A DNA stretch of 64,000 nucleotides from Marinobacterium alkalitolerans (GCF_017776525.1 NZ_JACVEW010000003.1:1-64000); one strand, 5' to 3'; counted from the stretch's first letter, positions 43,926 to 53,318 are shown. Made by a program: numbers and translations. The notes: generated from the sequence alone by a model not told the origin.

Positions 43926-43961
43926 GCGGGTGACGGCCTGTCGGCTGTTGCCCGCTTTTTT
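43926..43961 (+). terminator. Rho-independent terminator of the TRAP operon
   Basis: A 12-13-bp stem starting GCGGG at 43926 and ending CCCGC at 43955 (with G-T pairs), loop TGTC, followed by TTTTTT. Confidence 0.85.
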
Positions 43962-43980
43962 GTGCGCTCGTGTCGCGCAT

Positions 43981-44032
43981 AAAAAAACGCCTCCGCCACC
44001 GCATCTTGTTCAAGATGGATGACTGGAGGCGT
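43981..44032 (-). terminator. Terminator of small RNA A
   Basis: Leftward outer stem of eight base pairs with an inner perfect seven-base stem, then TTTTTTT at 43987-43981 on the minus strand. It faces the TRAP terminator at 43926-43961, 20 bp away. Confidence 0.72.
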
Positions 44033-44079
44033 CTGCATCAAGTCGGGTGTCTTTTCAGACAATGAATTGTTTTTGTTGA
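43981..44079 (-). ncRNA. Candidate sigma54-dependent small RNA A
   Basis: A predicted transcript of about 100 nt, leftward. It would start about 12 bases after the -12 GC of the promoter at 44090-44105. The 5' end carries an A-rich CAACAAAAACAA tract (44078-44067). The 3' end folds into nested hairpins: outer ACGCCTCC/GGAGGCGT (44032-44025 and 43994-43987) and inner CATCTTG/CAAGATG (44017-44002 region), followed by seven T. The A-rich motif resembles ARN repeats bound by Hfq/Crc in CrcZ-type RNAs. No Rfam family was recognised. The exact 5' end is predicted. Confidence 0.62.
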
Positions 44080-44089
44080 GTCTATCTAT

Positions 44090-44105
44090 AGCAGGAAGTG
44101 TGCCA
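44090..44105 (-). promoter_or_regulatory. Sigma54 promoter of small RNA A
   Basis: On the minus strand TGGCACACTTCCTGCT matches TGGCAC fully, keeps the 10-base GG-to-GC gap, and has CTGCT for TTGCW. It is the best sigma54 match I found in the window. Confidence 0.7.
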
Positions 44106-44156
44106 GCTTGAAAGAACCGCTGTGTGCGGCTTTGCAGAGGCCTCCACAGAGGCCCG

Positions 44157-44173
44157 TGCATCACAGAGGTGCA
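44157..44173. promoter_or_regulatory. NtrC-like enhancer
   Basis: TGCATCACAGAGGTGCA matches TGCACC-N5-GGTGCA at 11 of 12 positions. Its centre is about 86 bp upstream of the predicted start of RNA A and about 170 bp upstream of that of RNA B. Confidence 0.6.
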
Positions 44174-44311
44174 ATTCACGCAGCCGCTGAAAGATTTTGG
44201 CGCACCCGGCCGTTGATGGTTTTCAGGTATTGTGAAAAGCAGGCTTCATGAACCCGACCAAACGCGCCTGTTGGCGGGCTCGGAAACATTTTTTTATCGA
44301 AGCGCAAAAAC

Positions 44312-44327
44312 AGGCATCAAACTTGCT
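44312..44327 (+). promoter_or_regulatory. Sigma54-type promoter of small RNA B
   Basis: AGGCATCAAACTTGCT has GG at 44313-44314 and GC at 44325-44326 with a 10-base gap, and a perfect TTGCT. The first hexamer matches four of six. The predicted start, about 44338, coincides with the first base of a hairpin. Confidence 0.55.
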
Positions 44328-44337
44328 AAACACTAGA

Positions 44338-44442
44338 TGGGTAACCACTTAGTCCGGTGGTGACCTGCATAGCTCTAACATGAGGCATTGGCGCCTGCTT
44401 CTCTTCAACCGCCCGGTTGTGTGAGACAGGCGCTCTTTTTTT
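44338..44442 (+). ncRNA. Candidate sigma54-dependent small RNA B
   Basis: A predicted rightward RNA of about 105 nt. A 5' hairpin is formed by GGTAACCAC (44340-44348) and GTGGTGACC (44357-44365) with one mismatch. A single-stranded middle follows (44366-44390). The 3' long hairpin GCGCCTG/CAGGCGC (44391-44397 and 44427-44433), with inner stems TCTC/GAGA and CAACC/GGTTG, is followed by TCTTTTTTT. No gene lies downstream on this strand for about 4.9 kb, so it is not a leader. No known family was recognised. Confidence 0.6.
44391..44442 (+). terminator. Terminator of small RNA B
   Basis: Seven-base GC outer stem with two aligned inner stems and a seven-T tract at 44436-44442. The 170 bp from here to the aminotransferase stop hold nothing else that I recognise. 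Confidence 0.78.
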
Positions 44443-44609
44443 GCCTCTCTCAAGGGCGTATCAAGACTGGAATTGATCTTGATGTGAGGCAAGATCCGCT
44501 ATCGGAGTTAGCTGAAAATGCAGTGTTCAATTGGCAGGTATGAGTGCGGAACAGGCCACACAGGTGGAGCGTTTTCGCACCTGAGTGGCCCTAGATGACG
44601 TAAGCCGGT

Positions 44610-45983
44610 TCAGCCGCATACCTGGCTGATCGCCTTGTCCAAAGTGGTCAGGATCTGATCGATCTGCTCCGCCGTTGCGGTCAGAGCCGGGCTGAAGTTG
44701 AGAATATTGTTGAAACCTTCAAAGCTCCGGTTGGTGCGCCCAATCAGCACTCCCATCTGCTTGCATGCACCAGCAATGGCGATGGCAACGGACTCATCGA
44801 CAGGTGTCTTGGTCATGCGGTCCTGAACCAGCTCCAGCCCGGCAAACAGCCCCTTGCCGCGTACATCACCAATCACCGGATGCTTCTCTTTGAGTGCATG
44901 CAGCCCCGCCAGCAGGTATTCACCCATGCGCTGCGAGTTCTCGACCAGCCCTTCCTCTTCGAGAATCTTCATGTTGGCCAGGGCAGCGGCCGGGCCTGCG
45001 AGGCAGCCACCAAAAGTGGAGATATCACGGAAATAGCCTAAGGTATCACCCGCCTCTTCCTGCAGCAGATCAAACACCCGCTCAGTGGTCACAGTACAGG
45101 AGATGGCGGCATATCCGGACGCCAGCCCCTTGGCCATGGTGACGATATCCGGCTGAACCGGATAATGCTGGTAGCCAAACCATTTGCCCGTGCGACCGAC
45201 TCCGCAGACCACCTCATCCATGATCAGCAGAATATCGTAACGGTCGCAGATCTCGCGGACGCGGGGCCAGTAACCCTCCGGAGGAGTGATGATACCGCCA
45301 CCGGCCGTGATCGGCTCCAGAATAATCGCACCCACCGTTTCCGGGCCTTCGCGAAGGATGACCTCTTCAATGGCATCAGCCGCCCGGATACCATAATCAT
45401 TACTTTCAGGGTACTGAGTGCGATACTCGCAGCAGTGGGGCACTTCAACAAACCCCGGCACAAAGGGGCCAAACTGGGCCCGGCGCTCGGCCTGACCGGT
45501 CGCGCTCAATGCGGCCAGCGTCGTGCCATGATAATCACGCTCGCGATACAGGATTTTGCTCTTGCGGCCACCATGGTGCTTGTGGGCAATCTGGCGCACC
45601 ATCTTGAACGCCTTCTCATTCGCCTCGGAACCTGAATTCGAGTAGTACACGCGGCTCATGCCCGGCATCTTGTCCAACAGTTTTTCAGCAAAGGCAGCCG
45701 CAGGCGCATTGCCCATGGAGCCGGCGAAAAAGTTGAGCTGTGCCAGCTGCTCGCGCACCGCATCGGCAATCTCCGTTCGGCCATATCCCACGTTGGTGAC
45801 CCAAACGCCACCGGCCGAGGCATCCAGATATTCCCTGCCCTCGCTGTCCCATAGGCGAAGTCCTTCCCCCCGCACAAACATCGGCAGCCCCTTGCGTGCA
45901 GCCGCGCCCGGTGTCAGGTGATGCCACACGTGATCCCGGTCCAGAGTTTTCAGCAGATCCAGCTCGTTGATTTGACTGTTCAT
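44610..45983 (-). CDS. tpa: Taurine-pyruvate aminotransferase
   Basis: A 457-residue class III aminotransferase with the PLP lysine Lys285 (MAKGLASGY), Asp256 (IMDEVVCGVGRTGK) and SNSGSEANEKAFK at 115-127. The sequence style (HHLTPGAAARKGLP at the N terminus, CEYRTQYPES) is that of taurine-pyruvate aminotransferases. It moves the taurine amino group to pyruvate, yielding alanine and sulfoacetaldehyde. It is the last gene of a leftward set tauR-isfE-isfD-tpa. Other omega-amino acid transaminase functions are possible, but the neighbours favour taurine. Confidence 0.9.
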   Translation of the reverse strand: MNSQINELDLLKTLDRDHVWHHLTPGAAARKGLPMFVRGEGLRLWDSEGREYLDASAGGVWVTNVGYGRTEIADAVREQLAQLNFFAGSMGNAPAAAFAEKLLDKMPGMSRVYYSNSGSEANEKAFKMVRQIAHKHHGGRKSKILYRERDYHGTTLAALSATGQAERRAQFGPFVPGFVEVPHCCEYRTQYPESNDYGIRAADAIEEVILREGPETVGAIILEPITAGGGIITPPEGYWPRVREICDRYDILLIMDEVVCGVGRTGKWFGYQHYPVQPDIVTMAKGLASGYAAISCTVTTERVFDLLQEEAGDTLGYFRDISTFGGCLAGPAAALANMKILEEEGLVENSQRMGEYLLAGLHALKEKHPVIGDVRGKGLFAGLELVQDRMTKTPVDESVAIAIAGACKQMGVLIGRTNRSFEGFNNILNFSPALTATAEQIDQILTTLDKAISQVCG

Positions 45984-45998
45984 GGTGTTGTTCCTGTT

Positions 45999-47560
<1,562 letters not shown>

Positions 47561-47664
47561 TCAACCTGCGCGAGCCGAATTGCCCGCGCTTGTGGCCACG
47601 TTAGGAGCAGAGTGGATCGAGGTGATAGATCCAGTTACAGGAGTTTGTAGGTCCAGCCGAACCT

Positions 47665-49140
47665 TTAAGCAGAGAGGAAACGGTCCAGTGAACGGCTGAG
47701 CCGCTCGATTCCCGGCTCAATCTTGTGCGCCGCAATAGCCGAAAAGCCGAGACGGAAGTAATTGCGCGGCGGCTCCGCGTTCAGGAAATGCACCGCACCG
47801 GGCTCGATCAACACGCCCTCACGGGCGGCTGCCCAGGACAACGCCTCGGTGTCTACCCCTTCAGGTGCCTCCAGCCAGATGGAGGAGGCACCCGAGCTGA
47901 CCGGGACAGTATTCATGCCGGGCAGATGACGCTCGATGGCGGATTGCATCCGCTCCAGCTTGCTGGAATAGAGTTCGCGGATTTTACGCAAGTAGGTGTC
48001 ATAGTGACCCTGTGCCAGAAAGAGGGCTGCCTGCCGCTGGTTGTTGGCAGGCGGGTGCCTATACATCAGACGCCGCAGCGCACGGGCCTCGGCAATCAGG
48101 GTCTCGTCCGCCACCATGAACCCCAGCCGCAACCCGGGCGAAATCGACTTGGACAGGCTCCCCATGTAGATCACTCGCTTGTCCCGATCATGGGCCTTCA
48201 AGGCCGGTACCGGCTTGAGTTGCATGTTGATATCCGCATCATAATCATCTTCGATCAGGATACAGTCCTGTTCAGACGCCAGTTGCATCAGGGCACGGCG
48301 CCGCGCTGTGGATAATTCCGCGCCGGTGGGGACCTGATGGCTGGGCGTGACATAGATGTAGTCACAACTATTCAGTCGATCATCTACCAGAATGCCCTCT
48401 TCATCGACCGGCTGCAGGTGCAACTGAGCCCCGAAGGTCTTGAAGATATTGCGCGCATCGCGGAAGCCGGGGTTTTCCAATGCCACCCGCGTCTTCCGGC
48501 CCAGCAACAGGTTAGCCAGCAGATAGAGCGAATTCTGCGTACCGATGGTGACCAGAATTTCGTTGGCTTCGGCGTAAATGCCTCGCTTGGGCAAGAGGCG
48601 TGTGCGTATCTGCTCCACCAGAACGGCATCATCCGAGTCCACACTGTCATGGATCCAGTCGCGGTCACTCATCCCTGACATGGATTTGCGCGCGCAGTCA
48701 CGCCACTGCTCGATGGGAAAAAACTCGTGCTGCACCTGCCCGTAGATAAAAGGAAATTCAAACGCGCGCCAGTTATTGGGCTTGACGATCGCCTGCTCTT
48801 CACTGGGTCGATGCCGAAACCGAGTGGACCAGTCAGGCGCATCAGAAGAGTCGTCCGGCACCAGTTCAGTGCACAACTCTTCCGCCTGGTGAAAGGCCGG
48901 TGCAATGAAATAGCCTCTGCGACACTTGGGGACCAGATAGCCCGCATCCACCAACTGCTCGTATATCAGCACTACCGTGTTGCGCGAAACACCCAACTGC
49001 TGGGCCAAGCGACGTGATGAGGGCATGGGCTCGTCAACCGGCATGTGCCCACTGAGAATCGTCGCCACCAAACGCTCCCGGATCTGATCCTGCAGCGTGC
49101 GGCCGGGCTCAAAGTCGATCTTGAGATAGTGCTCATTCAT
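47665..49140 (-). CDS. tauR: MocR-type taurine regulator (TauR-like)
   Basis: A 491-residue GntR/aminotransferase fusion. An N-terminal winged helix (about 10-75, RRLAQQLGVSRNTVVLIYEQLVDAGYL) is joined to a fold-type I PLP domain; the PLP Lys lies in YMGSLSKSISPGLRLGFM. TauR proteins activate taurine genes when taurine or a PLP adduct is sensed. ATG 49140 is chosen because upstream frame sequence lies in the tauA promoter region. It is divergent from tauABC, with two direct repeats in between. Confidence 0.9.
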   Translation of the reverse strand: MNEHYLKIDFEPGRTLQDQIRERLVATILSGHMPVDEPMPSSRRLAQQLGVSRNTVVLIYEQLVDAGYLVPKCRRGYFIAPAFHQAEELCTELVPDDSSDAPDWSTRFRHRPSEEQAIVKPNNWRAFEFPFIYGQVQHEFFPIEQWRDCARKSMSGMSDRDWIHDSVDSDDAVLVEQIRTRLLPKRGIYAEANEILVTIGTQNSLYLLANLLLGRKTRVALENPGFRDARNIFKTFGAQLHLQPVDEEGILVDDRLNSCDYIYVTPSHQVPTGAELSTARRRALMQLASEQDCILIEDDYDADINMQLKPVPALKAHDRDKRVIYMGSLSKSISPGLRLGFMVADETLIAEARALRRLMYRHPPANNQRQAALFLAQGHYDTYLRKIRELYSSKLERMQSAIERHLPGMNTVPVSSGASSIWLEAPEGVDTEALSWAAAREGVLIEPGAVHFLNAEPPRNYFRLGFSAIAAHKIEPGIERLSRSLDRFLSA

Positions 49141-49202
49141 GGCATAAGACTCGGGCTTCAACGGACTGTGCTTCAAAATGATGCAAGTCATATACCAGAT
49201 GC

Positions 49203-49242
49203 TGAATCTGGACCCATGAGAGGTTGAATCTGGCTCTATGGT
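49203..49242. promoter_or_regulatory. TauR-type direct repeats
   Basis: TGAATCTGGACCCATG (49203-49218) and TGAATCTGGCTCTATG (49225-49240) are direct repeats starting 22 bp apart. CTGGACCCAT resembles the CTGGACYTAA repeat reported for Rhodobacter TauR. They lie about 90-125 bp before tauA. Confidence 0.6.
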
Positions 49243-49328
49243 GTACACAAAGCTCGATTCTAAGGTGGATACAGGCTTTAACACCTGGCCGCTCACACGG
49301 CACCCACTTTAGAAATCGGAGTATTCCC

Positions 49329-50360
49329 ATGAACAAGACCAGCCGTTCCAAGCTTGTCGGACGCATCGCGAAAAAACTGGCCATCGGCGCAGGTGCTTCC
49401 CTGCTCGTATCCCAGATGGCCTGGGCCGACACCCTGACTATCGGTTATCAGGGCATGATGAACCCCTGGAAAACCGTGATCGCTGACAAGGCACTTGAGG
49501 CCGCAACCGGCATGGACATTGAGTGGCGCCGCTTTGACTCCGGTGCCAAGGTTATCACGGCCATGGCTTCGGGTGATGTGGACATTGCCACCGCCGGCTC
49601 CAGCCCCATCGCGGCAGGGATCAGTCGCGGCGTTGATATTGAGCTGGTATGGATTCTGGAAAATATCAACGAAGCCGAGGCCCTGGTGGTACGCGAAGGC
49701 AGCGATATCAAGGCGCCACAGGACCTGAAAGGCAAGACCCTGGGTGTGCCATTCGTGTCAACGACCCACTTTCACACCCTTTTTGCCCTGGAGCAGTTTG
49801 GCCTGTCAGACAAGGATGTGAAAGTACTCAACCTGCAGCCGAACGCCATCTCAGCGTCCTGGCGCCGTGGTGATATTGATGCCGCCTTTATCTGGGACCC
49901 GGTACTCAGCCAGATCAAGGAGGACGGTCAGGTTCTGATCAGCTCCGGTGAGCTCAGTCGCTGGGGCAAGGCCACCTTCGACGGCATGGTTGTCAGCAAG
50001 GAGTATGGCAAGGCGAACCCCGAAGTCGTGACCACACTGATCAGCCTTGCCGCCAAGGCTGACGCCGACTACCGCGCACAGAAAGGCTCCCTGACCGCGG
50101 ATTCCCCCATGGTGAAGAAAATTGCAGACATGACCGGTGGCGAAGCTGCTTCGGTACCGGGCGTACTGGACCTCTATCAGTTCCCCACACTGGCTGAGCA
50201 GACCAGCTGTGCCTGGCTGGGCTGTGGCGAGGAAGGTGGTGCCGCCAAGGCCCTTCGCTTCACCTCCGAGTTTCTCAAGGAACAGGGCAAGATCCCGGGC
50301 CTGAAAGAGCGCTACAGCGACTACGTAAACCCCTCATATGCCGAGAAGGTTGAATCCTGA
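49329..50360 (+). CDS. tauA: Taurine ABC transporter substrate-binding protein
   Basis: A 343-residue periplasmic binding protein with a long basic-start signal peptide (cleavage near AWA, about residue 32). TauA-like marks are TLTIGYQGMMNPWK, TAGSSPIAAGISRGVDIELVW and IWDPVLSQIK. It would bind taurine. GGAG precedes ATG 49329. It is the first gene of tauABC, followed 61 bp later by tauB. A Cys pair near the C terminus (TSCAWLGCGEE) is typical of the group. Confidence 0.93.
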   Translation: MNKTSRSKLVGRIAKKLAIGAGASLLVSQMAWADTLTIGYQGMMNPWKTVIADKALEAATGMDIEWRRFDSGAKVITAMASGDVDIATAGSSPIAAGISRGVDIELVWILENINEAEALVVREGSDIKAPQDLKGKTLGVPFVSTTHFHTLFALEQFGLSDKDVKVLNLQPNAISASWRRGDIDAAFIWDPVLSQIKEDGQVLISSGELSRWGKATFDGMVVSKEYGKANPEVVTTLISLAAKADADYRAQKGSLTADSPMVKKIADMTGGEAASVPGVLDLYQFPTLAEQTSCAWLGCGEEGGAAKALRFTSEFLKEQGKIPGLKERYSDYVNPSYAEKVES

Positions 50361-50421
50361 GACGGTCAGTGGACACGCGCCAGCCCTGAACGGGCGGCGC
50401 CTGTCCGCAGGAGATGTAAAG

Positions 50422-51267
50422 ATGAGCAGATTGCAGATTCATGATGTGTCGGTGGTGTACCCCGGCCTCAACAACGGTGAAGAGGTACACGCCCTGTCCC
50501 ATATCAACTTCGCCATCGAGCCCGGCGAGTTCGTCGTTGCCCTGGGTGCCTCAGGCTGTGGCAAGACCACCTTGCTGAGCCTGATGGCCGGCTTCATATC
50601 CCCTTCGGATGGCTACCTGACACTGGGCGACAATCCGGTTTCCGGCCTGCCGCGCGTAGCCTGTGGCGTTGATCTGCATGACCAGATCGCAGGCCCGGGC
50701 AAGGAACGTGGCGTGGTGTTCCAGAAACACGCTCTCTTGCCCTGGCTGAACGTGATCGAAAACACGGAATTCGGGCTCAAGCTTCAGGGCATTCCACGAT
50801 CCGAACGACGGGAGCGCGCCGCTTCGTTTCTGAAGCTGGTTGGACTGGAAGATTTTCACCAGCACCCGGTCTATCAGCTTTCCGGGGGCATGCAGCAACG
50901 TGTCGGTATTGCACGCGCCCTGACCAACGACCCGGAAATGCTCTTATTGGACGAACCGCTGGGTGCACTGGATGCACTGACACGCGAGGTGTTACAGGAG
51001 CTGTTGCTGGACGTGTGGAAGCAGACTCGGAAGATGATGTTTTTTATCACCCACAGCGTTGAAGAAGCCCTGTTTATGGCATCACGCCTGATCATCATGT
51101 CGCCAAGGCCGGGCCGGATTACGCACGAGTTCAAGCTGGACTTCAACGAACGTTTTCTTGAGTGCCGTGATGCACGCAAGGTGAAGTCCCTGCCCGAGTT
51201 CATCGAGATGCGCGAGAAGGTTCTGAGCATCATCCATGGTGACGAGCAATCCGGAGGTATGCACTGA
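50422..51267 (+). CDS. tauB: Taurine ABC transporter ATP-binding protein
   Basis: A 281-residue ATPase: Walker A GASGCGKTT, Q-loop VFQKHALLPWLNV, signature LSGGMQQRVGIARAL, Walker B LLLDEPLGALD and H-loop THSVEEA. It energises taurine import with TauC. The ATG at 50422 follows GCAGGAGA. Its stop codon overlaps the tauC ATG by one base, indicating coupled translation. Confidence 0.94.
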   Translation: MSRLQIHDVSVVYPGLNNGEEVHALSHINFAIEPGEFVVALGASGCGKTTLLSLMAGFISPSDGYLTLGDNPVSGLPRVACGVDLHDQIAGPGKERGVVFQKHALLPWLNVIENTEFGLKLQGIPRSERRERAASFLKLVGLEDFHQHPVYQLSGGMQQRVGIARALTNDPEMLLLDEPLGALDALTREVLQELLLDVWKQTRKMMFFITHSVEEALFMASRLIIMSPRPGRITHEFKLDFNERFLECRDARKVKSLPEFIEMREKVLSIIHGDEQSGGMH

Positions 51268-52205
51268 TGCTGGCTCAAAAAACACTGGATAACCCTGAAC
51301 TGATGACCGATGCCGAACCAGCCGAGGTGCCCCCCTCTCCATCACGGCAAGAGGTACGACCTGCCCCCACGTTGCTGCAGCGCGCAGCCAGGCTATTTGC
51401 AGCAGGCCCTGCCAAGCCCGGTGATGCCTTTGGTGCTCCGGGACAGGGTCGCAGCCTGGCCATCAGCATCGTCACGGCTCTGAGCCTTATCGGACTCTGG
51501 TTTCTGTCCACAACCGCCGGCTGGGTCGAACCCCTGTTCCTGCCCTCACCCACTGCCGTCATTGCTCGCTTCTGGGAAGTGCTGACAGAAGGTTTTGCCA
51601 ACGCCACCCTGATTGAACATACCGGCTGGAGTATGCTGCGTGTGTTCGGGGCCTTTGCTCTGGCACTGGTTACGGCCGTGCCGATCGGGATTTTCATGGG
51701 TGTAAATCGTATCGCGCGTGGCCTGTTTGATCCGATTATCGAGTTCTACCGCCCGCTGCCGCCCTTGGCGTACCTGCCGCTGGTGATTATCTGGCTCGGC
51801 ATTGGCGAAACCTCGAAAATCGTATTGATCTACATGGCGATTTTCGCACCCATGGCGCTGAGTGCCCGTGCCGGGGTGAAGTCGGTGGCCATCGAACAGA
51901 TTCACGCCGCTTACTCAATGGGCGCATCCCGTTGGCAGGTGGTGCGCCATATCATTCTGAAAAGCGCCTTGCCGGAAATTCTGACCGGTATGCGCATCGG
52001 CATCGGTTTCGGTTGGACCACGCTGGTTGCGGCAGAGATGGTGGCCGCTCAGGCCGGGCTGGGGTTCATGGTGTTGAACGCGGCGGAGTTCCTGGTCACG
52101 GATGTGGTAATCATGGGCATCATTGTCATCGGCATCATTGCCTACCTGTTTGACCTGTTGATGCGCTTTGCAGAACGTAAGCTGGTGCCCTGGAAAGGAC
52201 ATTGA
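51267..52205 (+). CDS. tauC: Taurine ABC transporter permease
   Basis: A 312-residue membrane permease with about six helices and the EAA-type cytoplasmic loop (AAYSMGASRWQVVRHIILKSALPEILTGMRIG). The first 65 residues are a hydrophilic proline-rich extension before the first helix, longer than in E. coli TauC (275 residues). It starts within the tauB stop. Confidence 0.93.
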   Translation: MLAQKTLDNPELMTDAEPAEVPPSPSRQEVRPAPTLLQRAARLFAAGPAKPGDAFGAPGQGRSLAISIVTALSLIGLWFLSTTAGWVEPLFLPSPTAVIARFWEVLTEGFANATLIEHTGWSMLRVFGAFALALVTAVPIGIFMGVNRIARGLFDPIIEFYRPLPPLAYLPLVIIWLGIGETSKIVLIYMAIFAPMALSARAGVKSVAIEQIHAAYSMGASRWQVVRHIILKSALPEILTGMRIGIGFGWTTLVAAEMVAAQAGLGFMVLNAAEFLVTDVVIMGIIVIGIIAYLFDLLMRFAERKLVPWKGH

Positions 52206-52213
52206 CCCGAAAA

Positions 52214-52235
52214 AGGCCCCGGTGGTACGGGGCCT
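52214..52235. terminator. Bidirectional terminator between tauC and the DUF411 gene
   Basis: AGGCCCC (52214-52220) pairs with GGGGCCT (52229-52235). On the minus strand a T run follows, so it clearly serves the leftward DUF411 gene and possibly tauC too. Confidence 0.7.
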
Positions 52236-52244
52236 GCTCTCAAA

Positions 52245-52772
52245 TCAGTACTGCTCAGACTGCTCATCGATGGTGGCATAGACTTCATAGCCACCATCTT
52301 TTTTCATCAGCAGCACCTGATAGGGGGCAAAACGATCTCCCACCTCCATGCCCGGGCTGCCCATCGGCATGCCGGGTGCGGTCAGCCCCAGAGCTCCCTC
52401 AGGCGGGTTGGCCAAAAACCGTTTAACCAGCTTGGCCGGCACATGGCCTTCAAACAGGTAACCGGATTCGGTCACGGCCGTGTGGCAGGAGTGAAAACGG
52501 TTTTCAATGCCCATATCGAGCTTCATCTGCGTCAGGTTTTGCGGATGAAAGGCACGCGTTTCAAAGCCGTTTTTTTCAGCATGTTCAATCCAGTCGCCAC
52601 AACAGCCACAGGTCGGGCTCTTGTACACGTTCAGATGTTCCGTATTGGACTTCTTCAGCAGGATGCTTTGGCTGCTGGTTGCCTCGGCGGCCAGCAGCGG
52701 AGAAGAACCGGCTGCGAAGATCAGGCCGGATACAACAGAAGCAAACAGGGACTTGCGCAGAACACTTTTCAT
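52245..52772 (-). CDS. DUF411 exported metal-binding protein
   Basis: A 175-residue protein with a signal peptide (about residues 1-28) and the DUF411 domain. It has the motif SPTCGCCGDW with three cysteines, a second Cys/His pair (SCHTAVTESGY), and Met-rich GMPMGSPGME near the C terminus, which suits Cu(I) or similar metal binding. Family members sit in copper and silver resistance loci. GGAG precedes ATG 52772. It may form a unit with the next upstream leftward gene. Confidence 0.88.
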   Translation of the reverse strand: MKSVLRKSLFASVVSGLIFAAGSSPLLAAEATSSQSILLKKSNTEHLNVYKSPTCGCCGDWIEHAEKNGFETRAFHPQNLTQMKLDMGIENRFHSCHTAVTESGYLFEGHVPAKLVKRFLANPPEGALGLTAPGMPMGSPGMEVGDRFAPYQVLLMKKDGGYEVYATIDEQSEQY

Positions 52773-52852
52773 TGGGTACTCCAGAAACACTCGCCTGCAT
52801 TGTCAGGGTGCAGGGCATCATCAATCACAAAGGGTCTATTCAATGCATCGAA

Positions 52853-53236
52853 TTAGCTGGTTCTGGGAGGCTGATACGGCGGATCCGGCCTGATATCGGA
52901 CCACAACTGCGTTGCCGGTGGCGGGATGGCACGCACCCGCATCAATGGCAAGGGCGTAATGGGTACCGTTACCCAGGCGGTCATTTGGGTACACTCAAGT
53001 GCACAGCGGTCCAGCGCTTCACTGCAACAGTCTGCCGGCTCAGGTGCCGCGCAATCTGATCCGGATGTATCCTCACAGTGTACAAACATGTCGTACTGGG
53101 GCGAGACCGGTGTCTCCATGCCAGACGCATGACTCAAGGTCAGTAGCTGAGCTGTCAGCACAAGCGCCATCAAGAGCGTCAGGCATAGCGCCTGATACAC
53201 TTTTCTGGCTGTATTGTTGCCGACCCGTTCAGTCAC
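52853..53236 (-). CDS. Small cysteine-rich exported protein, unknown
   Basis: A 127-residue protein with a membrane or signal segment at about residues 14-35 and a cysteine-rich mature part (CEDTSGSDCAAPEPADCC, ALECTQ). It ends with a proline-rich RPDPPYQPP tail seen in some small copper-associated proteins. GTG 53236 with AGGGG six bases upstream is chosen; a TTG at 53281 would add 15 residues. Next to the DUF411 gene it may take part in metal handling. I do not recognise a named family. Confidence 0.62.
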   Translation of the reverse strand: MTERVGNNTARKVYQALCLTLLMALVLTAQLLTLSHASGMETPVSPQYDMFVHCEDTSGSDCAAPEPADCCSEALDRCALECTQMTAWVTVPITPLPLMRVRAIPPPATQLWSDIRPDPPYQPPRTS

Positions 53237-53318
53237 GCTGAGCCCCTGTACAATTGAATACTCTGTATGGCGATTCGCCAAGAGTGCTTGATATTACGTC
53301 AGATCATCGAGGATAGGA

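Noticed and set aside
43892-44179. A 95-residue leftward open frame across the small RNA region
   Set aside because: It runs through the terminator of RNA A and into the terminator of the TRAP operon, has no ribosome-binding site, and resembles no family. The nested hairpins, U-run and sigma54 promoter explain the region better.
44338-44442. A riboswitch or leader interpretation of RNA B
   Set aside because: There is no coding gene downstream on the plus strand until tauA, about 4.9 kb away, and the element ends in a strong terminator.
49141-49328. A sigma54 promoter for tauABC
   Set aside because: No GG-N10-GC match of acceptable quality was found; the TauR-type repeats are a better explanation of control.
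53268-53282. TGGCGATTCGCCA palindrome near a possible TTG start
   Set aside because: Short, GC-type, with no spacing relation to promoter elements; a better start with a ribosome-binding site exists downstream at 53236.
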